Shown here in pieces: positions 55,901 through 60,040 of a DNA stretch of 64,000 nt. The position numbers and the translations under genes were made by a program. The stretch spans positions 116,348,789 through 116,412,788 of the forward strand of contig OW804097.1 of assembly GCA_942159475.1 (NCBI GenBank). Direction: 5' to 3'. Every line of letters starts with the position of its first letter. Within the stretch, counting starts at the first letter, position 1. The notes below the pieces were generated by a model that worked only from the letters and a program-made list of their open reading frames with translations, did no database searches and was not told the origin of the DNA. Source of the stretch: Sthenelais limicola (taxonomy: Eukaryota > Annelida > Polychaeta > Phyllodocida > Sigalionidae).

Positions 55901-58767
55901 CCCCTGAACGTAAACACAGCACACAACCCTCCAGCTCAAGAAAACAGAGCAGCAAATCGCCACTCAGAAGCAAGAAAGATAAGAAGGAAAATTCCCCAAA
56001 AGCCCAGAATGCAGCCCCCACCGAAGACGAAAAGCAAAAAGATCCATGGCCAAAACAACCCTTCCCCCCGCTGAAAAAAGAGAACAAACCTGAATCTCCC
56101 GAAGAGAAACCTAAGAAGAGGAAGAAAAAGAAGTCCACCCACAAACCCAAAGAGAACCAAGTTCCCAAGCTTATTATAAAACTCCCTTCCCCAACAGCAA
56201 CCCCCGTACTAGTAATACTAGTAGATTTTGATGACACAACACCAATCACCCCAGGCAATAATCTTCTACCCAACCTGATAATTATCAAAGAAAATACCCC
56301 CACTAAGGTAGACCCAGTAGAAACATCTGAAGACCCCTTAGCTAGCCCTAAAGCAAAGTCCCCTCCCATTCTAGAACACAGCGACGACAATCCCCTCTTG
56401 ACCACGCCCCCATCTACATGCCGGACCCAGCAAGGCCGAACGAAGTAACCATAGACAGGAAGAACATCGCTATCATCTTGTACCACATGCATCAAATCAT
56501 ACGTCTGTTGGATCAAGACACTGGCAGGAAGACAGGCGAGGTGCTCGCCAATGAGGGATATTTACAAATCAAGTGAATAACCGAGAGATCAACAGCATAA
56601 CTGTAACACCTACAAGTACCTCAACCTTAGAAACATATTGTAGATGATAAAAAAACATTTTTTCTCACATTTCCCTCAAGTATAACAAACAATCTGAAAT
56701 TAACATCTCGATGTATAATCAGTCATCTTAATAAACTATAGAAGTCGACACAACAATCTTTATTTATATTTCCATCAATTTATAATAGACATCGATTCCA
56801 CTCATCTAATAATAACCCCAACCCCCAACATACAATGATAACCCTACCCCACCAAACAACTAGATTACACCAACACCCACGACTGAAAAATGACCGCAGA
56901 AACACCGCGATCGCCCCGTGCGAGCGATTGAACCAACTAGGAACAAAGTATCTAAGGAAGCTATGTCAACTTCCGTTATTCTTACACAATTTTTAATATA
57001 ACCCCACCGCATAACGAACAGAATGTACTTTTCCCTGATGAAGGGAAGCCACGAAACGTTGGAAATAAAGTCACCACCTAACTTCCCAATTTCGTCAATG
57101 TTGCTTCTCAAATATTATAGTGATCATTCTCCCACCTTATAAAAAATTATCTAAATCATTGTTTCCTTGTCAGATCACGGCTGGCTTGTCACAGCATTGT
57201 CTGTGGTTGGTAAAGGTGCTGTCGCAGCTGCTTTTGCTGTGGTCTGTATCTATACAGCTGAAATCTATCCAACAACCCTGCACCAACATTCCATTGGCTT
57301 CTGCGACACACTGTCTAAAGCAGGCTAAATCAGGGACATTAAAAATTAAGGCAGGGTATTCTGTAGATATGTTCAGATATTCTTCATTTCCAAGATCTTC
57401 TTCAAATTTCTTAAGCATGCATGGCAATGTTTTGATGTTTGGAATTGAAAATGGGAGAACAACACTGGCTAGATCGGTATATGAACTAGCCAACAAATTG
57501 CACTATTAATCCCATTTGATCGAGATGGCGACTGTAGATCAGCAAAAAACAAAAGTATAAAAATATTCTAGAAAAAGCCATGAATTCATGACAAAACTCA
57601 GGAAATTCAAAGGAAATATAATTATTTCTTCAATTTCTTCCTTTGCATCTTCCTTTCTACATTACTCAGGATGAAGGAAACAAAAAGAATTAGTAAACAG
57701 TGAACAGGTTGCATTCATTTATTTCTGGTTCATGCAGAAGATTGCATTTCCAAGTGAAATGAAAATTGATGCGAGTTAAATGTAAAGTTTGAGAGGGAGG
57801 GATAGTAGGAGGGAGAGGAAGGGGAGACAGAAAAAATGATATCCCTATCCCATATATGACTGGTCACTCCATGTAATTCTGTTGGTCCCTTTAACACCTT
57901 ATAAAAAATTATCTAAATCATTGTTTCCTTGTCAGATCACGGCTGGTTTGTCACAGCATTGTCTGTGGTTGGTAAAGGTGCTGTCGCAGCTGCTTTTGCT
58001 GTGGTCTGTATCTATACAGCTGAAATCTATCCGACAACCCTGCGCCAACGTTCCATTGGCTTCTGCGACACACTGTCTAAAGCAGGATCAATGGGTAGTC
58101 CCTTCATGGGTGCACCTCTGGTTAGTATTGGCTAAATCAGGGACATTAAAAATTAAGGCAGGGTATTCTGTAGATATGTTCAGATATTCTTCATTTCCAA
58201 GATCTTCTTCAAATTTCTTAAGCATGCATGGCAATGTTTTGATGAAGAATAGTCTAGTAAATTGTATCTTTTTCAGCAAGCAATCTGGCTTCCTCTGCCT
58301 TCAGTACTGTTTGGATCACTGGCCATTGTGGCAGCAGCACTGAATCTCCTGCTACCAGAAACCAAAGGACCCCCGCTGCCTGACACACTGGATGATATGG
58401 ACAGAAGGGCTTGTGCACAAGGAAAGAAAGATGTGTAAGTACAGGCATATGGCTGCCAATATTATCTGTCATGTGGTCAAATCCATTTAATGTTATTCTC
58501 AATTCATTTTCTCCAAATTCATACTAAATCTGTTGGGATAGAGAGTGGCACTAGATTTGAAATTATTTTCAAATTTTGCAAAGCGATCATCATAAAATTC
58601 AACTAAACTAAACTAAATTCAACAGTAATAGAAATTACTTGAGCACTTTCTTTTCCCTTTTCAGGGAACCGACACCGATACCCGAGCTCACCAGTGATGG
58701 TTTTACCCAGGACTTGGGGACAGAGAAATACAATGAGGCTGCGGAGAGCCTTATTCCTGAGATATAA
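31883..58767 (+). CDS. SLC22-type organic ion transporter, complete 12-exon gene (569 aa)
   Basis: Spliced coding exons: 31883-31926, 33158-33352, 33470-33617, 34272-34375, 34815-34969, 35608-35776, 35966-36099, 36772-36865, 54836-55056, 57936-58120, 58277-58434 and 58665-58767. All borders are GT..AG, phases agree, and the total is 1710 nt with one terminal stop. Family marks: FDEVFKYIGQFSRYQ at the N-terminus, a large Cys-containing first extracellular loop with N-glycosylation sites, GDKFGRK after TM2, WVPESPRWL after TM6, AEIYPTTLRQRSIGF and ETKGPPLPDTLDDM near the C-terminus. Twelve membrane segments are expected. SLC22 proteins are plasma-membrane carriers of organic cations, anions or carnitine; the substrate cannot be read from the sequence. 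Intron 8 is 18 kb because a retrovirus-like element lies in it. An acceptor-like CTATTATTCAG six bases before the ATG suggests an upstream non-coding exon. The family call is firm; the subfamily is open. Confidence 0.9.
32039..32246 (+). mobile_element. MITE family A copy in intron 1 of SLC22 copy 1
   Basis: Starts GGGGTGAAGTTGCCAGAAAA and lacks the outer right end. Present at the same site in copy 2 (61371-61580), so it is older than the duplication. Confidence 0.7.
32850..33023 (+). repeat. Degenerate MITE family A in intron 1 (duplicated at about 62190-62362)
   Basis: Retains CTCCAATAATCCAAATTTAG, ACCAAATATACTCGAATATT and GTGTAGAGCTAACATCATAC; the ends are eroded. Shared by both gene copies. 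Confidence 0.5.
33158..33352 (+). CDS. SLC22 copy 1, coding exon 2
   Basis: Completes Arg15 and encodes TM1 and the first part of the extracellular loop (PFTGMEQDHWCSID). Acceptor TTTTACAG, donor AG|GTAAGC, phase 2. Confidence 0.9.
33470..33617 (+). CDS. SLC22 copy 1, coding exon 3
   Basis: Second part of the large extracellular loop (SCSMYDYPWDN ... STIITE). Acceptor TGTCTTCAG, donor GAG|GTGAGC, phase 0. Confidence 0.9.
34010..34240 (-). mobile_element. LINE 3' end in intron 3, minus strand
   Basis: TTTTTTGTCCAACATCGGAT then CATTATTAATAAAAC on the + strand. The same remnant sits at the same place in unit 2 (about 63550-63785), so it predates the duplication. Confidence 0.5.
34272..34375 (+). 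CDS. SLC22 copy 1, coding exon 4
   Basis: WQLVCENRWLVGL and TM2 up to GDK, the start of the MFS loop motif. Acceptor TTTTACAG, donor AA|GTAAGG, phase 2. The equivalent exon of copy 2 lies beyond the window. Confidence 0.9.
34655..34783 (+). repeat. MITE family A remnant in intron 4
   Basis: Right half only, ending GTCAATCCTACATTTTCCGA then GGACCTGACCC and ATATATA. Confidence 0.5.
34815..34969 (+). CDS. SLC22 copy 1, coding exon 5
   Basis: Completes GDKFGRK and encodes TM3-TM4 (SMLCSFGAAFSPWFP, LRCLVGLSCMAA). Acceptor CCTTTATAG, donor G|GTAAGT, phase 1. Confidence 0.9.
35608..35776 (+). CDS. SLC22 copy 1, coding exon 6
   Basis: VMEIVGPKYRPVAGM and TM5-TM6. Acceptor TTTACAG, donor TT|GTGAGT, phase 2. 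Confidence 0.9.
35966..36099 (+). CDS. SLC22 copy 1, coding exon 7
   Basis: WVPESPRWLISVNK and the cytoplasmic loop after TM6. Acceptor TTCTTCAG, donor ACG|GTAATC, phase 1. Confidence 0.9.
36133..36309 (-). mobile_element. 5'-truncated LINE insertion in intron 7
   Basis: A T-run and CCCAACGCCGGGTGTTTATT on the + strand give, on the minus strand, the same AATAAA..CCGGCGTTGGG-A(n) terminus as the LINE at 59031-59737. It is flanked by a target duplication ATGTTTGTAGCATTCT (36117-36132) and ATGTTTGTAGCGTTCT (36310-36325), with one mismatch. Confidence 0.75.
36772..36865 (+). CDS. SLC22 copy 1, coding exon 8 (host exon directly before the inserted element)
   Basis: Central loop and start of TM7 (LLRRYLLISLYQW, the Trp codon split TG|G). 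Acceptor TTTCTTTCAG, donor TG|GTATGA at 36866. The 5' LTR begins at 36873, so only seven intron bases remain before the insertion. Confidence 0.9.
36869..36872. repeat. Target-site duplication TGAT, left copy
   Basis: TGAT precedes the 5' LTR and is repeated at 54706-54709 after the 3' LTR. Four bases is usual for Ty3/Gypsy-type integrases. Confidence 0.8.
36873..37119 (+). repeat. 5' LTR
   Basis: 247 bp, TGTTACAGTAG ... GTATTATATCA. It contains a hairpin (GCGTGG CTGCGT CCACGC, 36915-36932) and AATAAA at 36953-36958 followed by a GT-rich stretch. By eye it is identical to 54459-54705. Confidence 0.95.
36953..36958 (+). terminator. Polyadenylation signal AATAAA in the 5' LTR
   Basis: It lies 88 bp beyond the end of SLC22 exon 8 on the same strand and nine bases after the stop (36942-36944) that terminates read-through of exon 8. 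It could end transporter transcripts early. Confidence 0.45.
37121..37138 (+). other. Putative primer-binding site
   Basis: TGGTGGAGAAGCCAATTA begins two bases beyond the LTR end and has the TGG start expected opposite a tRNA CCA end. I could not assign the tRNA. Confidence 0.5.
37229..37240 (+). promoter_or_regulatory. Candidate major splice donor in the leader
   Basis: CTG|GTGAGT with the GT at 37233-37234 is a near-consensus donor between the primer-binding region and the first ORF, where retrovirus-like elements carry the donor for subgenomic env RNA. Confidence 0.4.
37425..37634 (+). CDS. Small acidic ORF in the element's leader (69 aa), unknown function
   Basis: ATG in a strong context (CGCCATGG) opens 69 codons rich in Glu and Asp (EQEKEEIILEA, LGEDWDAELAE) and ends 108 bases before gag. 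No homology is recognised. It may be a translated upstream ORF that tunes gag expression, an accessory protein, or a former N-terminal part of gag. A GTATAA donor-like site at 37520 interrupts it in phase 2. Confidence 0.4.
   Translation: MAITTAQRVLSEQEKEEIILEAITKNFVENYWYNVKHNIQVTEIPASDPSVWLGEDWDAELAETKDVKA
37743..40553 (+). CDS. gag: Gag-like structural polyprotein (936 aa)
   Basis: First ATG of the frame at 37743; a second ATG at 37752 has a stronger context and would give an MG-T-R-K-T start, which fits an N-myristoylation pattern (inference). The first 280 residues are polar and probably disordered. Residues about 290-390 are Glu/Leu/Arg-rich with heptad character (predicted coiled coil). 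Residues about 640-800 resemble the Retrotrans_gag capsid domain (FLKGKPLDFYKQYRSR, FETFKRKFLEKF, GKDESLQEYDAEMDLLL). A Lys-rich tail has a single CGNC pair near residue 864 and no complete CCHC zinc knuckle, so RNA binding may rely on basic residues. It should form the particle shell in the cytoplasm. Its length is about twice that of typical errantivirus gag proteins. It overlaps pol by 23 bases. Confidence 0.85.
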   Translation: MSIMGTRKTRAPKKPRPGYMFSDVWKRLRSGGNYLAKVQLPRGQMDEENEIQEQPLLHDQVRALRQNAQPSTSTAEGVQPSTSTPIADKKVKTEGDEGALAVDILGTPTKVQYPELEELRHWQRDNELAGGFGVVGPLKEGPDDDDGDSQKSTLSGSKYKSVLTPGKHHNSGREQFREDPNRRGYESEGNQQDHLTLPQTKNSRERDRLDLSSFSDWSLSNVNGDGTLKVNKPAKTYENIMASKEDSEGRGSEALGATGGVPEAKSAGDRFRTYATMHLEGAGAVPQMDPQRKYIQELKRRDELILFEQKRAQELECELQQFREERIDLETQNNVVRQELDMCRYKSDELVHTCTMELDRMEIDHRQEVNELREVIRKLQIRNRLLEVQAVHQPTPKVPTMDRPTQTIQHELPRPQQFPGEETGQHFDINDSYGSIYRTAMPPAPSIRGLNNRLDIPQNTPPPAYNRDLGREIPRPTAPLKFDGYQSVSRHSVYVPQQSIGRESSRDPFPVQGISPIRPRPTRVHVEEGPGYNTHGQIGSVGRQNNDYLVQRQWEMEDPGDDEFKRGRVRHSRQMPMGAHRRSRQKKQMDDNSDEWEDDWLTESSSSDDEKDSKNHLRMISNRAVKQVTKDSASVAKTLAAPPEKFSAPTTLMSAAQFLADYEEYTDSLGASSSLKAQGIKKFLKGKPLDFYKQYRSRNPTSGFETFKRKFLEKFKKLSYHERMKDYSSRRQGKDESLQEYDAEMDLLLAKSGVDDKTQMKFYITNLKPSLSKRVMADNPKTLDEAMEAANRHAVSDEAKEEEHQGSTTAVINLLKNMAAGETTDDEDKKVSFKKKSFKKPFTKKFIKRDSSVESVTPKAGTHMCGNCGTSSTPKKKWFKPKPKSQPSSGAETQTEAEESGHEGATTSEKRKQKLVKRELTPAPSRKKTNVNNDEE
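40531..45105 (+). CDS. pol: Pol polyprotein: protease, reverse transcriptase, RNase H, integrase (1524 aa)
   Basis: Domains in order: aspartic protease with DTGA at 95-98; RT with PSAEETIEAVGELEGKYFS and polymerase box YVDD at 567-570; RNase H with ASDAS (Asp716) and IYTDHAALL; integrase with His1134/His1141 and CDQC 1171-1174 zinc finger, catalytic Asp1204, Asp1264 and Glu1300 (35 residues between the last two), then a GPY/F-like C-terminal region (YTGPWLVVDIP). No chromodomain is seen. All catalytic residues are present and the frame is uninterrupted. Pol begins at an ATG inside the last codons of gag in the +1 frame, and an ATG follows the gag stop (TAAAATG), so it may be made by frameshifting or by re-initiation. 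It copies element RNA to DNA and inserts it into host DNA. Confidence 0.93.
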   Translation: MLTMMKNKMSLRRRRMVGKNRVGRLSRVDGKGRVIPSEHSVDPAEGFYNVEGDSYDLVTLFQEENERVDRIRLPVKDGFVRATVGKFTNIPFLVDTGATCTCVSETLFKGIIAQIGDIPIRKFRKRIFMADNSSRQIELKVRLRLTMYGRTFRHWFDVVPNLTCPLIMGVDFMRRFRAQINFNLDRNGVYAIRSDRNFKIPPSSEFYFTNSVVAPEDISDTVGVTENAKRQVPVPYLVKRALVKPDAQSNKIRICVYNSSTAWYSVKKGSILGLYTVADENDFAPMDYDKDTNDSNGKGSKELTKLENDNIVENNTDRLRSFSDSDTPTDYVSDLKSDRLDIVTGKSTEGEYFENRQYKLGINLDSQQRDDIIQFLEEREDVFVGKDMKIGSANGYEHRIDLKKNYEPKAMHPYRLNPKMKEVMRKLLKEHVDQGVLEKTDEIVEFASPAFLVQKATGPDAAKAWRIVADFRLLNSMIKDQARTFPSAEETIEAVGELEGKYFSKMDAQSGFHQIKIRERDRKHTAISTCDGIYVYKCMPMGLKTSPKAFHAVIDNVLASVPSALPYVDDILIASKTWKLHMEHLTQVFDAFRRVNIKFKREKCFFGLDSVPFLGFKITSRGLQPNQDKVEAIETYPVPKTPKQVRAFNGLANYYRSFIPDFSNIMGPLYHLTKKSVDFKWDENCQKAFDKIKKTICTEVLLHYPDYKKPFELASDASSTALGACISQRDNEGNFRPVAFAGRALTPCESRYSTTDRELLGIKFALRKFRHYLLGNRCTIYTDHAALLALNSKRDLSGRMYRSLEEIMEYDYEIKFVAGKLNLVPDSLSRRDYPLSIKEQKERLDAPKKKGVTFNPIDVVKPFNEDDCCENYPILKIHNRPILKGWKGGTPYPRVKDGLVRSVLVETLTDTTIPFIHINSGKEELVHHLASVSVCGDSCNEKVAVLEPVFQRFGRPAGKKESFYTINVAQTRESTKQKTAISEKLREDRKIAAKIRTPKFKTKTVNKSGIAKSHAQPSRAVAKRKALANEVPKVDRAFFGDLQEKLGMPLSQDEFIQAQWEDEFCSGILDYIGSKTLPKDAAKARQILLTHDQFFVNSGMLCRLPTGTKIRDAARLYQIVLPGTCIRPVLELLHDRPMAGHLGSVRLLSVVSARFYWPLMTKDIVDYVGTCDQCLRNKKSKHPYKLPMALRDPAPAPMSCLMIDTIGPITQSNAGRKYIHVVVDIYSRYCFAWATHAIDATTLKQEFFNNILCVVGIPNKLFSDNGSNFRSVIFTSFCKAFGIQQVFSSSWKPTTQGQVERQNQSLVQSIKMYVQKYQRDWDLYLAAVVFALNISDSNSLGHSPYLLVFGKNAVTPPEAAILNVDEEIRPITAHLLDIVNTQSKAALQAAVSLERAQEKMKSRHDKGAKDHDIKLGDIVYVKINRLLQKHTSMKLQNAYTGPWLVVDIPSKFTVRLKQLSTGKMMGKSVNITQVKKVSAVENNRFMERLMEKFPEEQTQIEPVPTKRNPGRKPKLTISKAKRKR
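45106..46438 (+). other. Non-coding gap between pol and env
   Basis: About 1.3 kb without a long frame. It contains a 75-codon basic frame (annotated separately) and several ATGGCGT occurrences, one of which is the proposed env start. The gap probably holds control sequences for env splicing. Confidence 0.5.
45851..46078 (+). CDS. Small Arg-rich ORF between pol and env (75 aa), hypothetical
   Basis: ATG at 45851 within ATATGGCGTG. The product is rich in Arg and Ser (RRFGTLIRNRSLG, LLSRVRIRVARPGG) and strongly basic. Nothing is recognised. The position between pol and env fits an accessory gene, but a frame of this size can occur by chance and no homologue can be checked here. Confidence 0.25.
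   Translation: MACNRGRESAVTCCSWSRRFGTLIRNRSLGTLLRSDRGISQLASTGLTLNKWGGCNSSSLLSRVRIRVARPGGRF
46439..46446 (+). CDS. env: Proposed env exon 1 (8 nt, initiating)
   Basis: ATG at 46439 with A at -3 and G at +4. The exon ends in phase 2 at donor GTGAGG (46447). The following 107-nt intron has a pyrimidine-rich end and TTTTGCAG acceptor (46553). Confidence 0.6.
46439..49578 (+). CDS. env: Env-like membrane fusion protein, proposed three-exon gene (883 aa)
   Basis: Proposed exons 46439-46446, 46554-49076 and 49458-49578 (2652 nt, in phase, one terminal stop). The main exon is open throughout but has no ATG before its hydrophobic start. The 8-nt first exon supplies an ATG in strong context and a consensus donor, and the result begins with a signal-peptide-like segment. 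Features of the main exon, counted from 46504: furin-type RTKR at 120-123, a following hydrophobic GNFLNIAIG segment as in baculovirus F/errantivirus Env, many N-glycosylation sites, a membrane span near 595-620 and a second near 676-700. A cytoplasmic tail of about 150 residues follows. Such proteins fuse viral and cell membranes. The family call is by pattern, not alignment; the splicing is inferred from sites and phases only. Confidence 0.75.
46554..49076 (+). CDS. env: Env exon 2 (main body)
   Basis: Carries nearly the whole protein, from the hydrophobic leader to the cytoplasmic tail. If the downstream donor is not used, translation stops at the TAA 49078-49080, giving a protein with a tail 39 residues shorter. 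Confidence 0.8.
49077..49082 (+). promoter_or_regulatory. Consensus splice donor overlapping the env stop codon
   Basis: GTAAGT at 49077-49082 contains the TAA stop (49078-49080) of unspliced env. Use of the donor removes the stop. Confidence 0.6.
49458..49578 (+). CDS. env: Proposed env exon 3 (alternative C-terminal tail)
   Basis: Acceptor TTTTTGTACATTGTAACAG precedes it. It completes a split codon and adds 39 residues rich in Ala, Gly and Lys, ending in an acidic aromatic stretch (FDNQGYEEGWSD) reminiscent of sorting or late-domain tails (inference). It stops at TAG 49576-49578. Confidence 0.6.
49579..54438 (+). other. Long 3' region of the element, largely non-coding
   Basis: About 4.9 kb between env and the polypurine tract without a long ORF. 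Minor frames with an ATG occur at 49918-50094 and at 53484-53663 (60 codons, strongly hydrophobic, ATG in good context, with a donor-like CTG|GTGAGG inside). None is recognised. The region also holds a duplicated hairpin segment and repeated TGACGC/GCGTCA motifs. It may carry spliced accessory exons or RNA signals. Confidence 0.5.
50371..50620 (+). repeat. Two-copy hairpin-forming segment in the element's 3' region
   Basis: Copy 1 (50371-50437) and copy 2 (50561-50619) share AAAGTCG, CGTGGCCGTG and CAGGGAKGCTTCYG blocks in the same order, 190 bp apart. Between the shared blocks each copy has its own potential stem: CTGGCGAG/CTCGTCAG and GTTGG/CCAAC in copy 1, TCGC/GCGA in copy 2. Conserved order with differing stems suggests RNA structure. 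Confidence 0.5.
54439..54453 (+). other. Polypurine tract
   Basis: AAGGGGGGAGGGGGG lies five bases before the 3' LTR and would prime plus-strand DNA synthesis. Confidence 0.8.
54459..54705 (+). repeat. 3' LTR
   Basis: 247 bp, identical by eye to the 5' LTR, with AATAAA at 54539-54544. Identity of the two LTRs indicates a recent insertion. Confidence 0.95.
54706..54709. repeat. Target-site duplication TGAT, right copy
   Basis: Repeats 36869-36872; intron 8 host sequence resumes at 54710. Confidence 0.8.
54836..55056 (+). CDS. SLC22 copy 1, coding exon 9
   Basis: Completes the split Trp codon, then TVISVIYWAIGLNIGHLVGN, YLNGFLMGFMEIPAQFLG and VGRRWSLAGLL (TM7-TM9). Acceptor CTTCAAACAG, donor G|GTAACA, phase 1. 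This proves that the gene continues past the inserted element. Confidence 0.9.
55110..55840. other. Intron 9, first part
   Basis: AT-rich intronic sequence; no repeat shared with the rest of the window was found. Confidence 0.4.
55841..56576 (+). pseudogene. Lys/Pro/Ser-rich open block in intron 9, probable retroelement ORF remnant
   Basis: The + strand frame from 55841 to the stop at 56446-56448 is open for about 200 codons but lacks a start. It is rich in Lys, Pro and Ser (EEKPKKRKKKKSTHK). An overlapping frame from ATG 56418 to 56576 (52 codons: RPNEVTIDRKNIAIILYHMH ...) looks like its natural C-terminus after a one-base shift. A good acceptor (TTCTTCTCATTCAATTCAG) precedes the block. It could be the end of a non-LTR ORF1/gag-like protein or a nested exon. 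I do not recognise the family. Confidence 0.4.
56580..57130. other. Probable 3' region of the same retroelement
   Basis: Non-coding, A/C-rich. It ends with CCCTGATGAAGGGAAGCC then ACGAAACGTTGGAAATAAAG, a motif type I associate with retroposon 3' ends. Confidence 0.35.
57135..57437 (+). pseudogene. Degenerate duplicate of SLC22 exon 10
   Basis: Nearly identical to 57893-58243, but 45 bp are missing, including the end of the exon and its donor, so the frame runs into TAA. Two conserved Arg codons of the EIYPTTLRQRS motif have become His (CGC to CAC, CGT to CAT), and a CCG has become CCA: three CpG-to-CpA changes. It cannot be spliced onward normally. Confidence 0.8.
57438..57895 (+). repeat. 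Copy of the intergenic/upstream segment 60357-60812 inside intron 9
   Basis: About 455 bp from GGAATTGAAAATGGGAGAAC to CCCTTTAACACCTT differ from unit 2 at only about two positions, far less than the 3-4 % between the tandem units. A more diverged, shorter relative lies at 31452-31690. Confidence 0.75.
57936..58120 (+). CDS. SLC22 copy 1, coding exon 10
   Basis: TM10-TM11 (HGWFVTALSVVGKG, YTAEIYPTTLRQRSIGF, SMGSPFMGAPL). Acceptor TCCTTGTCAG, donor CTG|GTTAGT, phase 0. Reading through the donor reaches a TAA, as expected for an intron. Confidence 0.9.
58277..58434 (+). CDS. SLC22 copy 1, coding exon 11
   Basis: TM12 and the C-terminal signature ETKGPPLPDTLDDM. Acceptor CTTTTTCAG, donor GT|GTAAGT, phase 2. 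Confidence 0.9.
58665..58767 (+). CDS. SLC22 copy 1, coding exon 12 (terminal)
   Basis: Cytoplasmic tail VEPTPIPELTSDGF ... EIS-poor end LIPEI, then TAA 58765-58767. Acceptor CCCTTTTCAG. Confidence 0.9.
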
Positions 58768-59030
58768 AATGCATATAAAATGCACATGCTGTCCAAGATC
58801 CAAACGCGTGTCATCAATCCTCTCAAATAGTCTAAATATTTAGTTCTATAAGTACAGTTCTACAGAACCGAACAGAATGAGTCAACGCAAATCCATATAC
58901 TCTGATACATAACTAGCAATTAACCATTAAATGAAATTTTTTTTCTTTTATTTAGCAGAGTTAAATCAATATGTAGAGCTGGCTTACAAATAAATAGAAA
59001 ATAAAGATAATTATTAATATATTTAATGTA

Positions 59031-59737
59031 GTTAGACTGCGAAATACTCGATGACATTAATGCCGCTCAATTGATCTTAGGCATTCCGTCCAATGACGTA
59101 AAACATAGAAGGTTAAACTATATATTCCTAAAGGCCAAATTCTATATTTACAGAACGAGATTATTCCACGAGAATAAAGTGTGCTTCTTCGAATTTCTAC
59201 GAGAAATCAAGGTAGCTATTAGAGCACTTAAAGATTGCACTAAATTTGGACCGGTTAACGAAAAGGAATTTAAACTATGGGAGGGATTCTACGATGAATT
59301 GTAGCCCTTGCTCATGTTGGTATATGGTATGATGGAGTAGAACTGACGTACAAACGGGTAACACATGTGTAGTGATGATAGTTATGTGATCCTTTTTTGA
59401 TAAAATGTATCCCAAAGGTGAGATTGACTGGTTTAAATTTAATTCGCGTACAAAAAATCCACACAACAGCTAGGTGTTTACGCAATCTCAACGACGGTAA
59501 GAAGTCGTACAAATAACCAAAAACGCTGTAGTAAGGTAACGGATTTTATTTAGATGTTAAAGGATAGCAAGCAAGGTAAAATCTCCGAATTTCATTTCAG
59601 AAAAAGGTACAAAACGAAAAGGTATACACACATACAAGAAAACTGATACAAGAGCGATGTAACACATTGTCAAGCTCTTTAACTCTTGCCTCTGTCTGAT
59701 TTTTGAATAAAGACCCGGTGTTGGGAAAAAAAAAATA
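59031..59737 (+). mobile_element. 5'-truncated LINE with poly-A tail and 15-bp target duplication
   Basis: The 3' end of a non-LTR retrotransposon. An open frame runs to the stop at 59302-59304 (… LGIPSNDVKHRRLNYIFLKAK, then FYIYRTRLFHENK), typical of the region after the RT domain of LINE ORF2. A 3' untranslated part ends AATAAAGACCCGGTGTTGGG plus an A-tail. It is flanked by AATATATTTAATGTA at 59016-59030 and 59738-59752. Other copies of its 3' terminus occur at 3190, 34010, 36133 and 63550. Confidence 0.8.
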
Positions 59738-60019
59738 AATATATTTAATGTAATTGTAAAAATAACAAAATAAATTACGAACGCACGCCGGTCTTAACGG
59801 CCCGGCCCCCATCCCAATATGACTTGACACTTGACAGAGATTTCCTTATTAATTCCGCCCCAACTACACACGCACACCCATCGCTTCGCAATCGCATCAT
59901 ATTCAAGGCAGGCAGGGAAACAGACACTGAGGATTCTGCGAATTTTGTACCTAAAGATAAGATAAGATATTAGATAAAATGTTTTTTATTTGTCTTTTCG
60001 GTGAGTACAACGGAGTACA

Positions 60020-60040
60020 AACGAGTACTATATAAACAGA
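60020..60040 (+). promoter_or_regulatory. Candidate promoter of SLC22 copy 2 (TATATAAA)
   Basis: Conserved counterpart of 29643-29650, with the same GATA cluster at about 59955-59981. Confidence 0.3.

Larger units (their letters stand above)
29368..58803 (+). repeat. Tandem duplication unit 1 (contains the complete SLC22 gene)
   Basis: Sequence from ACGCGTGTCATC (29368) onward recurs from 58804. The collinear blocks are 29368-29490 with 58804-58926, 29493-29732 with about 59878-60115, and 31208-34240 with about 60117-63790. Unit 1 also contains the 17.8-kb retrovirus-like element and about 1.5 kb (29733-31207) absent from unit 2. The right edge lies 36 bp beyond the SLC22 stop codon, so the duplication is head-to-tail and joins the gene's 3' end to the next copy's upstream region. 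Confidence 0.8.

Noticed and set aside
55803..56516. 237-codon frame on the minus strand
   Set aside because: It lies opposite the Lys/Pro-rich + strand frame and reads as Phe/Ser/Gly/Leu low complexity; a shadow is more likely than a gene.
57035..57060. CTGATGA ... GAAAC resembling a hammerhead ribozyme core
   Set aside because: The expected helix II closing pair and a convincing helix III with a cleavage triplet are missing. The motif fits common retroposon 3' ends better.
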